Shown here: piece by piece, positions 8,623 through 16,095 of the stretch
Layout: every line of letters starts with the position of its first letter
How positions within the stretch are numbered: the first letter of the stretch is position 1
Source: Planctomycetota bacterium
GTDB lineage: Bacteria > Planctomycetota > UBA1135 > GCA-002748355
Assembly (NCBI GenBank): GCA_002685965.1
Contig: NYZE01000110.1
Coordinates: forward strand, 1 to 32,238
DNA: 32,238 nucleotides
Direction: 5' to 3'
Position numbers and translations under genes: made by a program
The notes under the pieces: generated by a model
The model's input: the letters and a program-made list of their open reading frames with translations, nothing else
Database searches by the model: none
What the model was told of the DNA's origin: nothing

Positions 8623-10233
8623 ATGCTCGGGTTGCTGCTGGCTTCGTCCGCAACGGCTCAGCCCTGGCGGTTAAAGGGGTCCGCCGCAGAGCGCGAGGAC
8701 ATGCTGGTCAACCTCGTCGATCGCGCCCGCTGGCCGTGGCCGGCGCAGCGCGACGTGGTCTGGCTCCCGGAACCGGCCTGGCGGCAGGCCGGGGTCATAG
8801 CCCTGGGCGGCCGCATGTACCACGTCGGCGCCGACTGCATCGTCAACCGAGCGATCGACGAGCCCGCACGCGAACCGTTCGAAGGCATGCGCGGCGGCAA
8901 GCTCGTCCTGCGCTCGGGCAAGACGCAGGTGACGCTGCGCATCGAGCGGTCGCTGGGCGAGGCGGACAAGGACACCAAGAACTTCCACACCCGGGAGCTC
9001 GCGCGGCTCGGCCTCAAACCAGCCAAGGAGTCGCTGAATCTCCGGCTCGAGGGCCTCGATCAACTCGTCGAACCCCACAAGAGCCTCGCGTTCCTTCGAA
9101 ACGTGCTCGCGGCGAGGTTCCGTGAGCTGTCTGCGGCAAAGACCAAGGACCCCGGCCCCGGCCGTCGGTGGCGCAATGGTCTCGTGGAGCGGTGGCGCCT
9201 GAACGAGGAGGGGAAGGGCACGCACCCGCCACCCCGGTTCCACACGCGTCAACTGAGCGACCTGCCCACTCTCGGCTTCCTGCACCCCGACAAGAACGGG
9301 AAGCTCGCGCCGACGGCGCTGCAACGCTCAGGCTTCGATTGGCGCGTGCACCGGGACGAAGACACTGCTCATCGCAAGCTTCTGGGAGATTTCGTTGCGG
9401 GACTGGTGACGCCGCTGCCGCGACTGCCGCGCGGTGCCAGGAGCACCCTGCGCCTCGACGACACCTTCGGGCGCGACGGCCTCGACGACCATGATGCAAT
9501 CGATCTGGGAAGCTGGATCGAACTCACCCCCGGCAACTTCGGCTATTGGCCCGCGGGCACCCCCGTGCGTTGCCCGCACCAGGACGGCAAACCCTGGCGC
9601 CGGCCGCGTCAGGGCGCACGCTCCTGGATCGTCGAGGTGACCTCCCCGGTCTACGAGCCCTACTGCCTGCGCGTGTTGCTGGCTGCCTATCACCTGAGCG
9701 ACGACGATCCACCGCGCCTTGCCGCCGTCGAACCCGGCCAACCGGGCGGTGGCTGGACCTCCTCCGAGCCACTGATGCGGGCACTCGGTGTCCCGAAGGG
9801 AAATCACCTCCACCTCGAGGTACTCGGGATCTACGAGACGGCACCGCGCCGGCGCGCTCTCTTCCTGCGGCTCATGGTCCAGACCATGCTGGACATCGAG
9901 CTGACGAAGTGTCGATGGGACAGCGTGAGTGGAAAGGCGGCGCCAGAGCCTTTCTCGCTTCCCCCACTGCTTGCCCGCCCGGGGGTACGCGAGAGCGGGT
10001 TGGCACACGAGCTCGCCATGACGATGCCCTGGTTCGGCGGACCTTTGACACCCAACGGCCGGGCCACGGTTCGCGGCCTGGGATTCACGATCCACCTCGA
10101 CGGCCTCAACGGCAGCCGCCCTCGCTTCCGCCTCGTGCCCCCCCGCGGAACGAAACTACCGATCCCGGCGAGGCTTCGGGCACTGTGCCGCGAACTGCTC
10201 GTTCCTGCGGCCAGCTACCACAGGCCCAAGTGA
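8623..10233 (+). CDS. Large exported protein of unknown function
   Basis: About 536 residues from ATG 8623, starting with a compact hydrophobic segment and an Ala-x-Ala cleavage-like site (MLGLLLASSATAQ). The frame is open far upstream (to 7954), but that part lies antisense to gmhA and reads as its shadow. No in-frame ATG, GTG or TTG lies between the gmhA start and 8623, so a CTG start at 8608 remains possible. The protein is rich in Arg, Pro, Leu and Trp. Recurrent basic and aromatic segments are visible (SWIVEVTSPVYEPYCLRVLLAAYHLS, PWFGGPLTPNGRATVRGLGFTIHLDG), but I recognise no domain. It is transcribed away from gmhA. Confidence 0.65.
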   Translation: MLGLLLASSATAQPWRLKGSAAEREDMLVNLVDRARWPWPAQRDVVWLPEPAWRQAGVIALGGRMYHVGADCIVNRAIDEPAREPFEGMRGGKLVLRSGKTQVTLRIERSLGEADKDTKNFHTRELARLGLKPAKESLNLRLEGLDQLVEPHKSLAFLRNVLAARFRELSAAKTKDPGPGRRWRNGLVERWRLNEEGKGTHPPPRFHTRQLSDLPTLGFLHPDKNGKLAPTALQRSGFDWRVHRDEDTAHRKLLGDFVAGLVTPLPRLPRGARSTLRLDDTFGRDGLDDHDAIDLGSWIELTPGNFGYWPAGTPVRCPHQDGKPWRRPRQGARSWIVEVTSPVYEPYCLRVLLAAYHLSDDDPPRLAAVEPGQPGGGWTSSEPLMRALGVPKGNHLHLEVLGIYETAPRRRALFLRLMVQTMLDIELTKCRWDSVSGKAAPEPFSLPPLLARPGVRESGLAHELAMTMPWFGGPLTPNGRATVRGLGFTIHLDGLNGSRPRFRLVPPRGTKLPIPARLRALCRELLVPAASYHRPK

Positions 10234-10278
10234 TCGAGATTTTCTACATGTCGTGCGGATTTTGAGCCGTAAAGCGGC

Positions 10279-10295
10279 GATCAACCTGGTAGATC
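10279..10295. promoter_or_regulatory. Imperfect palindrome upstream of glnA
   Basis: GATCAACC and GGTAGATC flank a central T, with seven of eight positions complementary. It lies about 93 bases before the glnA start and upstream of a larger hairpin. The shape fits a dimeric regulator site for nitrogen control, but no known operator consensus can be claimed. Confidence 0.3.
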
Positions 10296-10305
10296 ATGCG
10301 TAACG

Positions 10306-10341
10306 CCACTGAAATCCAGCCGCTCCGGCACAATTCAGTGG
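10306..10341 (+). promoter_or_regulatory. Structured leader upstream of glnA
   Basis: CCACTGAA (10306-10313) and TTCAGTGG (10334-10341) form a perfect 8-bp stem. Inside the 20-base loop, GCCG (10319-10322) pairs with CGGC (10326-10329) around CTC. The element ends 46 bases before the GTG start. I do not see the known glutamine riboswitch consensus. It may be an uncharacterised RNA control element or a protein-binding inverted repeat. Confidence 0.4.
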
Positions 10342-10387
10342 TCAGTCCAGCCATCTCATCCACCATCGCCGTTCCGGGAGGGACCCA

Positions 10388-11764
10388 GTGCAGCACGAAC
10401 ATGCAGTCGACACGCCGCAGACCAAGGCCAAACTGACCCCCGAGGAGATCCTCGCAACGCTCGAACGCGAGGGGATCCAGTTCATGCGGCTGATGTTCAC
10501 GGACATCACCGGCATCAACAAGAACGTCGAGGTGCCCCGCACTCAGTTCGAGAAGGCACTCGACGGTCAAGTCATGTTCGACGGGTCATCGATCGAGGGC
10601 TTCGTACGCATCGAAGAGTCGGACATGATCCTCGTCCCCGACCTCGACACGTTTGCTATCTTCCCGTGGGACGACCAGGGGCAGGGACGAGTCGCCCGGC
10701 TGATCTGCGACGTCCACAACCCCGATGGGTCAGCGTTCGCGGGCTGCCCGCGCTCGACGCTCAAACGGCAGGTCGCCCGTGCAAGCGAGCTCGGCTATCA
10801 GATGATGGCGGGTGTCGAAGCCGAGTTCTTCCTGTTCGAGGTCGCCGAGAACGGTGCGCCGACGACCGAGACGCACGACGTCGGCGGCTACTTCGACATC
10901 GCGCCGATCGATCGCGGCGAACCCTGCCGGCGCGCCATCGTGCACGCCTTGCACGCGCTCGGCTTCGAGGTCGAGGCAGCGCACCACGAAGTCGCGGAAG
11001 GCCAGCACGAGATCGACTTCCGCTACAGCGACGCTTTGACGATCGCGGACAACCTCGCCACCTTCCGCCTCGCGGTCCGCAAGGTCGCGCACGATTGGGG
11101 CCTGCACGCCACGTTCATGCCCAAGCCGCTACATGGCGTCAACGGGTCGGGCATGCACACGCACCAGTCCCTGTTCTCGACCGAGACCGGGCACAATGAG
11201 TTCTACGCCGAGGAGAAGGAGTGGCGGCTCTCCGAGACCGCGCTGAACTACATCGGCGGCCTGCTGCGGCACGCCAAGGGCATGTGCGCTCTCACGAACC
11301 CACTCGTGAACTCCTACAAGCGACTCGTGCCCGGCTATGAAGCACCGACGCACATCGCCTGGTCGGAACGCAACCGCTCACCGCTCTGTCGCGTTCCCGC
11401 ACGCCGCGGCGTCGGCACTCGCGTCGAACTCCGGATGCCCGATCCAGCCTGCAACCCTTACCTGGCGCTGACAGCGATGCTCGCCGCCGGGCTCGACGGC
11501 GTGACGCAGAAGCTCACGCCACCCGATCCGGTGAACAAGAACATCTACACGATGAGCCAACGCGAGCGCGCCCGACACAAGGTAGAAAGCCTGCCGGCTA
11601 ACCTCAACGAAGCCATCGCTGCCCTGCAAAAGGACCAGGTCCTCGCTGACGCGCTCGGCGAACACATCCTCGAAAACTTCGTCCGCGCCAAGAAGGCCGA
11701 GTGGCACGACTACATTGCGCAGGTCCACGACTGGGAAGTGGAGCGCTACCTGACGAGCTACTAA
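10388..11764 (+). CDS. glnA: Glutamine synthetase, type I-alpha
   Basis: Makes glutamine from glutamate, ammonia and ATP; dodecameric cytosolic enzyme. 458 residues, with the beta-grasp signature FDGSSIEGF at 64-72, the catalytic VEAEFFLF strand, NGSGMHTHQSLF, and the glutamate/ATP-binding KRLVPGYEAP. The short C-terminal part with NKNIYTMSQRERA, lacking the adenylylation tyrosine segment of the I-beta class, points to GSI-alpha. Control would then be by feedback inhibition and transcription rather than by GlnE. Start GTG 10388 has an excellent Shine-Dalgarno, GGGAGGGA at 10376-10383. The gene is monocistronic, with a structured leader before it and a long hairpin after it. Confidence 0.96.
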   Translation: MQHEHAVDTPQTKAKLTPEEILATLEREGIQFMRLMFTDITGINKNVEVPRTQFEKALDGQVMFDGSSIEGFVRIEESDMILVPDLDTFAIFPWDDQGQGRVARLICDVHNPDGSAFAGCPRSTLKRQVARASELGYQMMAGVEAEFFLFEVAENGAPTTETHDVGGYFDIAPIDRGEPCRRAIVHALHALGFEVEAAHHEVAEGQHEIDFRYSDALTIADNLATFRLAVRKVAHDWGLHATFMPKPLHGVNGSGMHTHQSLFSTETGHNEFYAEEKEWRLSETALNYIGGLLRHAKGMCALTNPLVNSYKRLVPGYEAPTHIAWSERNRSPLCRVPARRGVGTRVELRMPDPACNPYLALTAMLAAGLDGVTQKLTPPDPVNKNIYTMSQRERARHKVESLPANLNEAIAALQKDQVLADALGEHILENFVRAKKAEWHDYIAQVHDWEVERYLTSY

Positions 11765-11777
11765 ACGCTGAAACAGA

Positions 11778-11835
11778 CACTCGGTACGCAAGGAAGGCCG
11801 GCAGTTGACTGCCGGCCTTCCTTGCGTACCGAGTG
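11778..11835. terminator. 27-bp perfect hairpin, bidirectional terminator between convergent genes
   Basis: Bases 11778-11804 are perfectly complementary to 11809-11835 around a TTGA loop: a 27-bp stem without mismatch. It starts 14 bases after the glnA stop and ends 15 bases before the stop of the facing exported-protein gene. The arms contain CCTTCCTT in both transcripts' 3' direction instead of a separate T-run. It most likely ends both transcripts and shields the mRNA ends. Confidence 0.8.
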
Positions 11836-11850
11836 ATCAGAATGCTGGGA

Positions 11851-12465
11851 TCAGAACTTCAAGCGAATGATGTCGGCAGCCCACTCGAAGTGCAGCTCAA
11901 CCGTGAGGAAGGTCGGCCGGTTCGAACGGAACGAAAGGAAGGTCAGGCTGAGCTTCGGCAAGTTGAGCTTGCGCGCCTGCTCGAGCATCGACGGCACATT
12001 GAGCCGCATCACGGTCGAGTGGATCGGCGCCAATGGTCCAAGCGTGGGCCCCACGTGCATGAACAAGAACCCGTTCTTGAACGCGGCCGGCAGTTCGAGG
12101 ACCCCGCGCTGGTCTTTGTCTTGCCGATGCAGCATCAGCATGACGGGCTTGGAGTCTCCGTGCTTGACCTCGGTGCCGACTAAGGTCGGGCTGACCTTTG
12201 GCGAGCCGTAGAGGATTCTGCCGTGGGTCTGCGCCGTGGTCTCACCGGTGAAACCGATGGCGGGAACCAAGCGTTGCCAGCCACTGTTGGGCCCACTGAG
12301 GGGACCACCGGGATCTGGCATCGGACCCTTGGCTTTCGTTTGCGCTCTCGCCGCGGGGTCCGCAACCAGGAACAGCGCCAGCAAGAGCAAGAAAGAAAGC
12401 CAACGCCAACGAGGCAGCTGACCGGAATGGTGGGAGATGGTGTTACCGTGCATTCTGACACTCAT
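11851..12465 (-). CDS. Exported protein, third gene of the sigma cassette
   Basis: 204 residues. Start ATG 12465 is chosen because it overlaps the upstream stop in an ATGA; a start at 12525 would lie within the zinc-finger/TPR gene. A basic N-region is followed by a strong hydrophobic core (WLSFLLLLALFLVADPAARA) and a likely cleavage site before QTKAK, so the product is secreted or periplasmic. The mature part has a Gly/Pro-rich stretch and then a beta-rich region (LHRQDKDQRGVLELPAAFKNGFLFMHVGP). No family is recognised. Tight coupling to a sigma factor and putative anti-sigma factor suggests it is part of, or the output of, the same signalling unit. Confidence 0.75.
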   Translation of the reverse strand: MSVRMHGNTISHHSGQLPRWRWLSFLLLLALFLVADPAARAQTKAKGPMPDPGGPLSGPNSGWQRLVPAIGFTGETTAQTHGRILYGSPKVSPTLVGTEVKHGDSKPVMLMLHRQDKDQRGVLELPAAFKNGFLFMHVGPTLGPLAPIHSTVMRLNVPSMLEQARKLNLPKLSLTFLSFRSNRPTFLTVELHFEWAADIIRLKF

Positions 12466-13811
12466 CGCGGCTTTTCGCCGACCGTGCTCCGACGGGCGAG
12501 TCCGCCTTTCGAGGGTCCATCGCAATCATGTTGCGAAACGATACTGAAACAAACGTCCTCCTCGGCATCGAGCTGAGCGTCCGGACCAAACCAGTCCGGG
12601 CACGACTCTCCGAGGCGATTCCTTAGCAAGGGGTGCTGGCTGATCTTGCTGGCCACAGTGGGCCGCAGGTTCAGGACCCGCGCCGCATCGCGCCGCACCT
12701 TCGGGAAACGAGCGTAGAGCTGCTCGAACGCGTCCGCGCATTCGGCAGCGGCCGCAGCGTGGTAGTCAGCGTCGCAGTCTACTCCCGACACTGCGCCGGC
12801 GTCTTCGGCGGCATCTTCGGCGGCATCTTCGGCGGCCATGCCATCCCCATCCAGAAGGGCGGCGTAGCCGAGATTCCAATAAGGCGTCCAGAAGCCCACG
12901 TGGCAGACATCCGCATCAACGATGGTCCGGAAGTGGGATCGAGCGATGCGGTACTGCCGCTTCTGCACGGCAATCATGCCGAGCGCCTCGAGCGCGTACA
13001 TCCGCAACGCCACCTTGGTGACCGGGTCAACTGGCTCAGGGCCGTTGGCGTCCGAGGTCGCTTCGCGAAGCACTGCCTCGAAGATGCGCTTCGCAGTCTC
13101 GAGGTCGTCCGACTTCATGAACGACTGACCGAGCCAGATCTGCGCCGCGGCGTAAGGCTTGCGCAGACGGATCGCCCCACGCAGGAGACACCGGCCCTTC
13201 TCGAGGTTCGTGTCGACCGAATCGAGCCGATCCTCGAGCAAGCGACGGGATTGCATCAGCCGCTGGCGTTCACCGTCGTCCCCTGACGGGTCGGCGCTTC
13301 CGGCAGCATCACCGGCTCCGGTGACACCATCGAGCAGGGCTTTGCCCCGCTGACGGAACTCGGGAATCGGCACCGCCTCGCGACACACCACGTGCACGAA
13401 CGACTTGGATGTCGTCAGCAAGATGTAGGCGCGACCGAGCTGGTAGAAGTTCTCCGCGATGCGCTCGCTGCCTTCGTCGACGAGCTGCCGCACGAACGAC
13501 TTGTCCGCATCGACAGAGTCGCAGTCAGCGTCGCTGAACAGATCACCGGCAAATGGATCCTGGTCGTCGTCGATGCGCCCCCAGAGCTCGCGGTGCATGC
13601 CGAGCTGTTCCTGGAGAACGCTCATGAAGCCACGACAACGCGAGCACATCTCAAGATGGCCAAGCACACGCACGGCGCGCTTCTCGTCGAGCTCGCGGTC
13701 GAGCAGCGCCGAGATCTCGGGCTGCAACCGATCGCAGGCATCGTTGTCCGAACGCCCATTCGAGCGCTCATTCCAACTCGTGGACGGGTCATCGCGGAAG
13801 CGGTCGGTCAT
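12462..13811 (-). CDS. Zinc-finger / TPR protein, putative soluble anti-sigma factor
   Basis: 449 residues. An N-terminal zf-HC2-type anti-sigma motif has C26, H52, C56 and C59 (HLEMCSRC). No transmembrane segment follows, which is unusual because many anti-sigma factors are membrane-bound. Residues ~190-380 carry TPR-like helical pairs (AAAQIWLGQSFMKSDDLETAKRIF, ALEALGMIAVQKRQYRIARSHF, YWNLGYAALLDGDGMAAEDA). An acidic Ala-Glu-Asp repeat is encoded by three 12-bp tandem units. ATG 13811 overlaps the sigma factor stop (ATGA), and its own stop overlaps the next start. Family knowledge says such proteins hold the sigma factor inactive; that this one does so is inferred from gene order. Confidence 0.8.
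   Translation of the reverse strand: MTDRFRDDPSTSWNERSNGRSDNDACDRLQPEISALLDRELDEKRAVRVLGHLEMCSRCRGFMSVLQEQLGMHRELWGRIDDDQDPFAGDLFSDADCDSVDADKSFVRQLVDEGSERIAENFYQLGRAYILLTTSKSFVHVVCREAVPIPEFRQRGKALLDGVTGAGDAAGSADPSGDDGERQRLMQSRRLLEDRLDSVDTNLEKGRCLLRGAIRLRKPYAAAQIWLGQSFMKSDDLETAKRIFEAVLREATSDANGPEPVDPVTKVALRMYALEALGMIAVQKRQYRIARSHFRTIVDADVCHVGFWTPYWNLGYAALLDGDGMAAEDAAEDAAEDAGAVSGVDCDADYHAAAAAECADAFEQLYARFPKVRRDAARVLNLRPTVASKISQHPLLRNRLGESCPDWFGPDAQLDAEEDVCFSIVSQHDCDGPSKGGLARRSTVGEKPR
12801..12836. repeat. Three 12-bp tandem repeats inside the zinc-finger/TPR gene
   Basis: Three consecutive units, GTCTTCGGCGGC then two copies of ATCTTCGGCGGC. They encode an in-frame Ala-Ala-Glu-Asp repeat on the minus strand. 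The unit is a multiple of three, so copy-number changes would keep the frame. Confidence 0.8.
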
Positions 13812-14785
13812 GATGCCTCCTCCGCGGCCCGCTCACCGATCGGCACATCGGCGGGCACGGCAAAGCGACCTACCGCACGAGAGGTCTGCACGGGGTGGCT
13901 CAGTCTGCGAGCCGGGGTGAGGATCGGGCTGCGCCGCGACTCGGCGGCCTCGCCGGCGTCATCCTCGTCTGCGGTCCCTCCCGGGACGACTCCCGGCTGC
14001 CACGCCTCTGCCGAAGCGAGCACGCAATCGAGCGTTCTAAGGATCTTCTTCCGGGCCCGGAAGATCACCATCTTGAGGTTCTCAAGCCGGATCGAAAGTT
14101 CCTCGGCCGCTTCCTTGTACGGACGTCCGTCGCACTCAACCAGGTGCAGCGCTCGCTTCTCTCGCTGGCTGAGTTGCTGGTAGGCCGCGAGGTAGAGCTG
14201 CAAGTAGATCAGGTAGCTGCGCGAGCAGATTCGTTCCGACTCCACGCGGATCGCGTCACCCAGCGGTGTTGCATGCCGCACGTCGGCCCGGGTGTCGATC
14301 TCCTCGTCGTGCATCTCGTGCGTGAGATCCCGGTCCCGCTCACGGGTGCACTTGTAGACCGTGTTGCGGATGATCATGCTCGCCCAGTGCCGGAAGGCCT
14401 GATCCTTGTCCGCCTTGAACTTGTGCGGATAGCGGTAGATGTTGAAGAACACCTCCTGCAGCACGTCTTGTGGATCCAGCGAGAAATAGAAGCGGCGCAG
14501 CCGCGACGAAATCACGCCCAGGAAGAGCCGGTAGTTGAGCTCGTAGAGCAAACCGAAAGCGAGGGGGCTCTGTGTGAGCCGGAACGCGTCCATGAGGCGC
14601 GTCGACAAGCGATCGCGCAGGGACTCGACGGCGACGCGCACGGGGTGTGCTTCTCCGTCTTCGCTGCGCTGGAGCATCTCAACCCTCAGGGCATCCAACG
14701 CCGGATCCTCGGTCTCGCGATACAACTCCGCCAACCCCTCAGAGAGGTTCGTCGGGAAGCCGTGCAAGCCGGGGGCTGGAGACAT
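13808..14785 (-). CDS. Sigma-70 family RNA polymerase sigma factor (ECF-like)
   Basis: 325 residues from ATG 14785; a GTG at 14932 would add 49 residues of low credibility. Region 2 lies about residues 75-150 (DPQDVLQEVFFNIYRYPHKFK, then FRHWASMIIRNTVYKCTRERDR), matching the core-binding and -10 recognition helices. Region 4 is about 200-250 (YQQLSQREKRALHLVECDG..YKEAAEELSIRLENLKMVIFRARKKI), the helix-turn-helix for the -35. An N-terminal extension of ~70 residues and a disordered acidic/Pro C-tail of ~75 residues are longer than in classical ECF factors. It overlaps its putative anti-sigma gene by ATGA. The DNA targets cannot be inferred. Confidence 0.88.
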   Translation of the reverse strand: MSPAPGLHGFPTNLSEGLAELYRETEDPALDALRVEMLQRSEDGEAHPVRVAVESLRDRLSTRLMDAFRLTQSPLAFGLLYELNYRLFLGVISSRLRRFYFSLDPQDVLQEVFFNIYRYPHKFKADKDQAFRHWASMIIRNTVYKCTRERDRDLTHEMHDEEIDTRADVRHATPLGDAIRVESERICSRSYLIYLQLYLAAYQQLSQREKRALHLVECDGRPYKEAAEELSIRLENLKMVIFRARKKILRTLDCVLASAEAWQPGVVPGGTADEDDAGEAAESRRSPILTPARRLSHPVQTSRAVGRFAVPADVPIGERAAEEAS

Positions 14786-15106
14786 CTGAAACGCCTGGGG
14801 ACCGTGGCGACCGTTGCGCTCGGGCCCTGTCCTGAAGGGGTCCTGTGAAAGCCATTGCAACGAAGGAGAGAGAGCAAAGTTCCGCCGGGGCGAAACAGAC
14901 GAGACGCCCGATCTTGCCCTCAGGAACAACACTCAGGGTAGGGCATAACGAGGCCTCGGTAACACCCCATAGACCCGCGCATGGCACAGGTGACAAGGGC
15001 GGTACACAAAAAGGCCGAGAAACTCGACGGGCAAACCCCAACCTCCGTTCAAATAAGAGGGTTACGCCAGAAATCGGCGCAACAGGACGGGCCTCGAGGA
15101 GGCTCC
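14786..15106. other. 321-base non-coding gap upstream of the sigma cassette
   Basis: No convincing gene lies here. Reading on the minus strand it holds the 3' region of the kinase-like gene, a terminator-like hairpin at 15008-15028, and then the leader of the sigma factor gene. A TTGTCA hexamer lies on the minus strand near 14990, but the expected -10 spacing gives only a poor match, so I do not call a promoter. Confidence 0.5.
15007..15028 (-). terminator. Terminator-like hairpin after the kinase-like gene
   Basis: On the minus strand GTCGAG (15028-15023) pairs with CTCGGC (15019-15014), including one T-G wobble, around a TTT loop, followed by CTTTTTG. It lies about 80 bases past the stop of the kinase-like gene and would separate it from the sigma cassette. 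Confidence 0.45.
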
Positions 15107-16012
15107 CTAGCGCTGATCGCCGTAGGCCGTCGGGAGGGCGATGACGAGCTCGGCTGGCGACCCGTCCCGACCGGGCAGAATCCGCCCCCCATGGACCTCG
15201 ACCACGAGCTGATACAGCTGCCCGGCCACGTGCCCTGGCACGTCGCCCAAGTCGGGCCCGAAGGCGGTGCCTCGGAAGCGGTGCAGGACGGAGAGCGCCC
15301 CCTCTTCGATCTCGACCCGGATCTGGCCCTGACCAGCGATGCGACTCGACACTGCCTCCAGAGCAGCGCTGAAGGCCGCACAGACCGCAGCGGGTGCGCA
15401 CATGACGAGCGGCGCGTCCTCGAGCGGCGGCAGCGTCAGATCGACCCCGGGATGCTTGCTGTGAATCTCGTGGGCCGCGTCCCGCACGAAAAGCGCCGTA
15501 TTGTGCAGCTCCATGCCACGGGCTGCCTTCCCGGCACGATGAAGCGCCTCGGCGCAGCTCGTCTGCATCCAGTCCGTGAGCTCGATCAGCCGCCGCACTC
15601 CATCATTGAGCTCGTCGAAGTGGCTACTGCCGAGGGCTCTCTCGAGCGAGTTGGCAAGGGACTTCGCCTCCTCGGCCCACTGGGTCATCATCTGTTCGCT
15701 TTGCAACCAGGCCTGCCCAACCCTCTGAACCGCCGCCTCCTCGATGCTAGCCTTCGTGGGCGCAGGGAGGGTCGCATGGGATCGATCCGTGGCTTCACAT
15801 GGGGTCAGGACGGGTCCCGCCAGCTCTTCGGGTTCGTCCGGACCGACGACCAGGATCTGCGAGCCCGGGGAGGAGGCACGCGCCCGGCGCACGGCATCTT
15901 CGAGCGGTTCCCTCAGGGTGCGCTCGTGGATCACGACCAGGGGAGTGGCCTTGCGGTCTTGCCCGGTCACTTGGTCGCGCACGGGTGGGAGACTGGCGGG
16001 GCGAACCGACAT
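15107..16012 (-). CDS. Degenerate histidine-kinase-like protein
   Basis: 301 residues. The N-terminal ~55 residues alternate hydrophobic strands and helices (PLVVIHERTLREPLEDAVR, QILVVGPDEP), like a receiver-type fold. The middle is helical, resembling a dimerisation region. The C-terminal ~110 residues look like a GHKL ATPase remnant ending in QLYQLVVEVHGGRILPGRDGSPAELVIALP. The usual N-box asparagines and an H-box histidine are not apparent, so catalytic activity is doubtful. ATG 16012 has a GGAGGAG Shine-Dalgarno nine bases upstream. It is divergent from queG across 83 bases containing a palindrome. It could be a pseudokinase sensor or adaptor; the family call is inference from the C-terminal pattern. 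Confidence 0.6.
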   Translation of the reverse strand: MSVRPASLPPVRDQVTGQDRKATPLVVIHERTLREPLEDAVRRARASSPGSQILVVGPDEPEELAGPVLTPCEATDRSHATLPAPTKASIEEAAVQRVGQAWLQSEQMMTQWAEEAKSLANSLERALGSSHFDELNDGVRRLIELTDWMQTSCAEALHRAGKAARGMELHNTALFVRDAAHEIHSKHPGVDLTLPPLEDAPLVMCAPAAVCAAFSAALEAVSSRIAGQGQIRVEIEEGALSVLHRFRGTAFGPDLGDVPGHVAGQLYQLVVEVHGGRILPGRDGSPAELVIALPTAYGDQR

Positions 16013-16026
16013 AGGGAGACTCCTCC

Positions 16027-16057
16027 GGGGATGGCCGAGTATTCATCGGCCATGCCC
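16027..16057. promoter_or_regulatory. Palindrome in the divergent kinase-like/queG promoter region
   Basis: ATGGCCGA (16031-16038) and TCGGCCAT (16046-16053) are perfect inverted repeats around seven bases. After one mismatched pair the match continues with GGG (16027-16029) and CCC (16055-16057). It sits in the 83-base region between two divergent genes, a position fitting a shared operator. It also overlaps the probable Shine-Dalgarno side of the kinase-like gene. Confidence 0.45.
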
Positions 16058-16095
16058 GGCCTGACCTTGAGCCCGATGCCACCGCGAGATCCGGC

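Noticed and set aside
12633-13286. 217-residue plus-strand frame opposite the zinc-finger/TPR gene
   Set aside because: The minus strand has a zinc motif, TPR pattern and ATGA overlaps on both sides; the plus frame has none of these.
13895-14848. 317-residue plus-strand frame opposite the sigma factor
   Set aside because: Sigma regions 2 and 4 are clear on the minus strand; this frame is the shadow.
15091-15104. Short GCCTC/GAGGC hairpin just after the kinase-like stop as terminator
   Set aside because: Only five base pairs and no T-run; the hairpin at 15008-15028 is a better candidate.
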